From contig JABMNO010000012.1 in the NCBI GenBank assembly GCA_013204555.1, positions 1 to 64,000 of the forward strand: a stretch of 64,000 nucleotides of DNA. Direction: 5' to 3'. The position numbers and the translations under genes were made by a program. The notes under the pieces are model-generated. The model saw only the letters and a list, made by a program, of their open reading frames with translations. It was not told where the DNA came from and did not search any database. Every line of letters begins with the position of its first letter. Within the stretch, counting starts at the first letter, position 1. The stretch is from Chloroflexota bacterium (lineage in GTDB: Bacteria; Chloroflexota; Dehalococcoidia; Lucifugimonadales; Lucifugimonadaceae). Below are positions 60,895-64,000 of this stretch, one piece after another.

Positions 60895-62118
60895 ATGAAC
60901 CTTGAATACCGAAAACTAACTCCGGTCGAAATTAATCTTGCCGACGAACTGGACCGAGTCGTTCAAGGTCGTCCTCCGGTCCCCGATTGGGTCGAATACT
61001 GGGGCAAGACCGCATGGGAATACGATCGTTCCGTCGTCGCGTTCGATGGCGATCAACTCGTCGGCCAGGCTATGTCTTACTCTCACGCCATCTCAGTTCC
61101 CGGTGGCGCAATCGTGCCGTGTGGCGGGTTGAGCTGGGTGGCGGTGAGGCCAACGCATCGCCGACGCGGGATCATGCGGGAGATCGTTCAACGCCAGTTG
61201 CGGGACTACCACGACCGCGGCGAGCCGCTCGCAGCGCTGTTCGCGGAAGAGGCGCCGATATACGGCCGATTCGGTTGGGGGGTTGCTACCTGGATTGATG
61301 ATCTTAAGATCGATTCAAGTCGAGCCGAACTAAAAGAGGGAGTTGGAGTCGACGGAGAAATCCGATTTGTCGACTACGACGATGCCGTGTCTGAATTTTC
61401 GCCCGTTCACAAGCAGGCGATGCTCCAGACTCCAGGGATGCTCGCCCGCTCAGAGCCGTTCTGGGTCTCAAGGCTTCGTGGGAATGAATCACCACCGGGA
61501 GCACCTCTCAAGACTCTCCAGGTCGGATGCTACTTTGACGGCCAGTGCGAGGGCTTTGCGTCATATCGAAATGATGAACAGTGGGAGGACGGAAACCCGT
61601 CAGGGACGGTTTATATTCGCGATCTGGTGTCCTCCACGCCTCGAGCGTCGGCTCGACTGTGGCGTTACTTCCTGGAAATCGATCTCATGCGAACCGTGGA
61701 GATTGCGCGGCCGCCCGATGAACCGATTCACTGGTGGCTTAAAGATCGAAGAGTAGTGACGCGGACGATCAGTGATGGCCTCTACATTCGGTTGGTCAAT
61801 GTTCAGGAGGCATTGGCCGCCGCTGCGTACGGTGCGGATGACAGTATCGCAATCGAGGTGATCGACGACTCCTGTGAGTGGAACACCGGCACGTACTTGC
61901 TTGACTCCGGTGACGCTGGATCAATCTGTGACCGCACTTCCCGCGAGCCAGATGTAACCCTCAGGATTGAAGATCTGGGCTCGCTATATCTTGGCGGGGT
62001 GAGCGCTCATTCCCTGCACGCCGGTGGGAGGATTGAGGATCACTCTGGGGATGGAGTGGCCCGATTGCAGCGCCTATTTGAGTCGAACGTGGCCCCGTGG
62101 CCTCACCTCTACTACTAG
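60895..62118 (+). CDS. Eis-like GNAT acetyltransferase, copy 1
   Basis: A 407-residue protein with the three-part Eis layout: a GNAT domain, a second degenerate GNAT-like domain, and a C-terminal sterol-carrier-like (SCP2) domain. The N-terminal domain contains SVVAFDGDQLVGQAMSYSHA, then GGLSWVAVRPTHRRRGIMRE (the acetyl-CoA loop R-x-x-G), and EEAPIYGRFGWGVATW. The C-terminal region reads EPDVTLRIEDLGSLYLGGVS. Mycobacterial Eis acetylates aminoglycosides and proteins; these relatives are widespread and their substrates are unknown. ATG 60895 begins the domain; the 36 residues upstream in the same frame are not conserved in its paralogs. Confidence 0.86.
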   Translation: MNLEYRKLTPVEINLADELDRVVQGRPPVPDWVEYWGKTAWEYDRSVVAFDGDQLVGQAMSYSHAISVPGGAIVPCGGLSWVAVRPTHRRRGIMREIVQRQLRDYHDRGEPLAALFAEEAPIYGRFGWGVATWIDDLKIDSSRAELKEGVGVDGEIRFVDYDDAVSEFSPVHKQAMLQTPGMLARSEPFWVSRLRGNESPPGAPLKTLQVGCYFDGQCEGFASYRNDEQWEDGNPSGTVYIRDLVSSTPRASARLWRYFLEIDLMRTVEIARPPDEPIHWWLKDRRVVTRTISDGLYIRLVNVQEALAAAAYGADDSIAIEVIDDSCEWNTGTYLLDSGDAGSICDRTSREPDVTLRIEDLGSLYLGGVSAHSLHAGGRIEDHSGDGVARLQRLFESNVAPWPHLYY

Positions 62119-62132
62119 CCGGAGCCGATTCT

Positions 62133-63347
62133 GTGTCAACGATTGAAATAAGAACACCAGCGCCCCATGAGTTGGACGCATATCTGAAAGCTATGAAGAT
62201 TGGATTTGGAGGTTCAGTTAACTTCCCGGACGGTCAGCGGGAAAGCTTCCTAAAGTTCGTGAATTCGACTCACAACTTTGCTGCTTTCGATGGCGATCAA
62301 GTTGTCGGAACAATGGGTTATTTCGACTTCGAGACGTCAACCGTGAAGAGCTTGATCCCGACCGCTGGAATCACAGCGGTCACCGTATCTCCAACGCATC
62401 GGCGGCGCGGAATTCTCACCCGGATGATGGCAGCAGCTATGGAAGATGCCGTTGAACGCGAAAAAGCGACGGCATCTCTCTATGCGTCTGAAACGCCGAT
62501 CTACGGCAGGTTTGGCTATGGCATCACCGTCTTTCGGGAACGCCAGAAAATCTCTCGTGGAAAATCGATGCTGAAGCCTGTAGCGGCGGGCACAGGCTCC
62601 GTTCGACAGGTAACCGCCGGAGATCATCTAAGCCAGGTCAAGGACGTATTCAACCGAGTCGGCGTCAGGAGACTCGGCTGGATCATGCGGACGGACCATG
62701 CCTGGCATCACCGGTTTGAAGACCCTGAATGGGACCGTAAGGACGATGGAGAGCTTCTTTCCGCGATCTATTTCGAAGAAGGCAAGGCAGAGGGCTACGT
62801 CCTGTATCGGCGTGCTGGAGATGATCGTTCCAGCCTGAAGATCGAAGAGTTGGTGGCAACGGACCACTACGCTGAACTGGCACTGTGGCGTTACTGCTTC
62901 GGAGTCGATCTCGTTGAGGAAGTTTCTATGCCCGGCAGGCCGGTAGATGACTCCCTACCGTGGATGTTGCAGGATATGCGAGCACTTGAGCGCGTTCCTC
63001 AGGACTCGATCTGGACTCGAATACTTGATGTACCCACGGTGCTCCAATCGCGCTCATATCCAATCTCTGGAGAGCTCGTGATCGAAGTGAAAGATGAATC
63101 AGGCGGACACGCGGCTGGTACTTTCGCTCTTTCCGCTACACCGGACGGAGCCATCTGTAGTCCCACGGCCAGTTCACCTGATCTCACGATGAATGTTGCT
63201 CAGCTTGGCACAATCGCGTTCGGCGGCGGCAAGCCATCTGTCCTTGCGAGGTCCGGGCTTATTGACGTTCACGATACGGATGCGCTGAACGTTTCGGACG
63301 GGATGTTTGCCACTCAGCATGCACCATGGAATGTGATCGATTTCTAA
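62133..63347 (+). CDS. Eis-like GNAT acetyltransferase, copy 2
   Basis: A 404-residue paralog of the previous gene, with the same blocks: FAAFDGDQVVGTMGYFDFET, ITAVTVSPTHRRRGILTRMM, SETPIYGRFGYGITVF and, near the end, SPDLTMNVAQLGTIAFGGGK. The start is GTG 62133 with GGAG about 9 bases upstream. A frame start at 62097 would overlap the previous gene. It begins 15 bases after copy 1 stops, so the three genes form one operon. The sequences are clearly diverged, which suggests an old duplication and probably different substrates. Confidence 0.86.
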   Translation: MSTIEIRTPAPHELDAYLKAMKIGFGGSVNFPDGQRESFLKFVNSTHNFAAFDGDQVVGTMGYFDFETSTVKSLIPTAGITAVTVSPTHRRRGILTRMMAAAMEDAVEREKATASLYASETPIYGRFGYGITVFRERQKISRGKSMLKPVAAGTGSVRQVTAGDHLSQVKDVFNRVGVRRLGWIMRTDHAWHHRFEDPEWDRKDDGELLSAIYFEEGKAEGYVLYRRAGDDRSSLKIEELVATDHYAELALWRYCFGVDLVEEVSMPGRPVDDSLPWMLQDMRALERVPQDSIWTRILDVPTVLQSRSYPISGELVIEVKDESGGHAAGTFALSATPDGAICSPTASSPDLTMNVAQLGTIAFGGGKPSVLARSGLIDVHDTDALNVSDGMFATQHAPWNVIDF

Positions 63348-63348
63348 T

Positions 63349-64000
63349 ATGACTTCATTACCTGACGAACTAAAGCTACGCGCCATCACGAAATCGGAAG
63401 TTCCGGATTTTGTGAAAGCCATCGACCTCGGGTTTGGCAACTCCACCTCTCCGAGTCGGATAGAGCAAGAGACGCGCATCATCGAGCCCGACAGGTCTTT
63501 CGTCGTGTTCGATGGCGACCAGATCGTGGGGACCATTGGTGCGCAGACCATGCCGCTTTCAATTCCTGGAGGCGAGACTGCGGATGCGAGTGGCGTCGCC
63601 TACGTCACGGTGAAGCCGTCTCACAGGCGGCGCGGAATACTCACTTCTATGATGGCCAACCAGCTTGCGCAGTCTCGGGATAGGAATGAGCCGCTTATCG
63701 CGCTGTGGGCGTCAGAAGCAGCGATCTACGGTCGGTTCGGATACGGCGTTGCGACGGCAGTCCAGAACGTCTCTATCAAACGCGGGGAAACAGCGTTTCG
63801 CAAGAATTTTGAGCCTGCGCCCGGGCACCTCAGGATGATGTCAGCATCCGAAGCTCTTCCGCATATGAAGAGCGTGTGGAATACAGCGATGCTGACCTGG
63901 GCGGGCATGTTTGAGCGGCGCGACCACTGGTGGGGCTTCACCACCGCGGACCCAGAGCACGAGCGGCATGGTGCCTCAGATAAATACCGGGCTGTTTACC
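63349..64000 (+). CDS. Eis-like GNAT acetyltransferase, copy 3 (cut by window end)
   Basis: The reading frame starts at ATG 63349, one base after the stop of copy 2, and runs past the window end; 217 residues are visible. It carries the same N-terminal features: SFVVFDGDQIVGTIGAQTMP, GVAYVTVKPSHRRRGILTSM, EAAIYGRFGYGVATA. It continues into the second domain (MKSVWNTAMLTWAGMFERRD). The SCP2-like part must lie beyond the window. It is the third of three tandem relatives. Confidence 0.85.
   Translation, partial: MTSLPDELKLRAITKSEVPDFVKAIDLGFGNSTSPSRIEQETRIIEPDRSFVVFDGDQIVGTIGAQTMPLSIPGGETADASGVAYVTVKPSHRRRGILTSMMANQLAQSRDRNEPLIALWASEAAIYGRFGYGVATAVQNVSIKRGETAFRKNFEPAPGHLRMMSASEALPHMKSVWNTAMLTWAGMFERRDHWWGFTTADPEHERHGASDKYRAVY

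Overview
The window is about 64 kb of bacterial chromosome with a mid-50s GC feel, densely coded and without rRNA, tRNA, CRISPR or intact transposase genes that I could recognise. The mix of genes points to a Chloroflexota bacterium, possibly a marine SAR202-like lineage: two sulfatases, an enolase-superfamily enzyme, a class III CoA-transferase, Ldh2/RraA/hydroxyacid dehydrogenase genes, a Ser/Thr kinase system, PT-rich surface proteins and giant membrane glycosyltransferases. This placement is inference from gene content, not from a marker gene.

Layout. (1) 1-4.7 kb is an accessory stretch of small and hypothetical genes: a two-helix peptide, a frameshifted zinc ribbon, two membrane proteins, an ASCH protein and a deoxyribosyltransferase/TIR-like protein, with several palindromes. 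(2) 4.7-11.4 kb is a Ser/Thr phospho-signalling operon: a receptor kinase with two extracellular Ycf48/BNR-like propellers, an FHA-winged-helix regulator, a membrane protein with three FHA domains, and a PP2C phosphatase. (3) 11.4-16.1 kb on the minus strand holds two NarL-type regulators, a CHASE histidine kinase and a degenerate kinase-like protein. (4) 16.5-27.1 kb is metabolic and mixed: a ThDP enzyme with a small membrane ORF reaching into its terminator, a ThuA-like protein, a DUF4349/PKD lipoprotein, a coupled pair of unknown proteins, a mandelate-racemase-like enzyme, a fused homocysteine methyltransferase/MTHFR and a sulfatase.

(5) 27.3-40.2 kb is a cell-surface locus. It has an exported protein of eight lectin-like repeats, a giant PTPS-related membrane protein, a cytochrome c lipoprotein and a GT-C glycosyltransferase. 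The last two each end in one more copy of the same lectin-like domain. (6) 40.3-47.2 kb is catabolic: a second sulfatase, MaoC and CaiB/BaiF genes, and a minus-strand operon RraA - D-hydroxyacid dehydrogenase - Ldh2. (7) 47.4-54.6 kb is an SOS mutagenesis locus. A minus-strand operon DUF72 - ImuB - DUF6504-like has a LexA-type box sitting between its -35 and -10, and dnaE2 lies divergently behind a GIY-YIG nuclease gene embedded in palindromic repeats. (8) 54.7-64 kb has three tandem paralogous MFS exporters with a shared upstream element, a PAT-like acetyltransferase, a bicupin and three tandem Eis-like acetyltransferases, the last cut by the window end.

The best candidates for something new are the GIY-YIG/palindrome module with its decayed second copy (50.5-51.2 kb), the lectin-like domain shared by three neighbouring surface proteins, and the FHA-winged-helix regulator with a Pho-box-like direct repeat just behind its gene.
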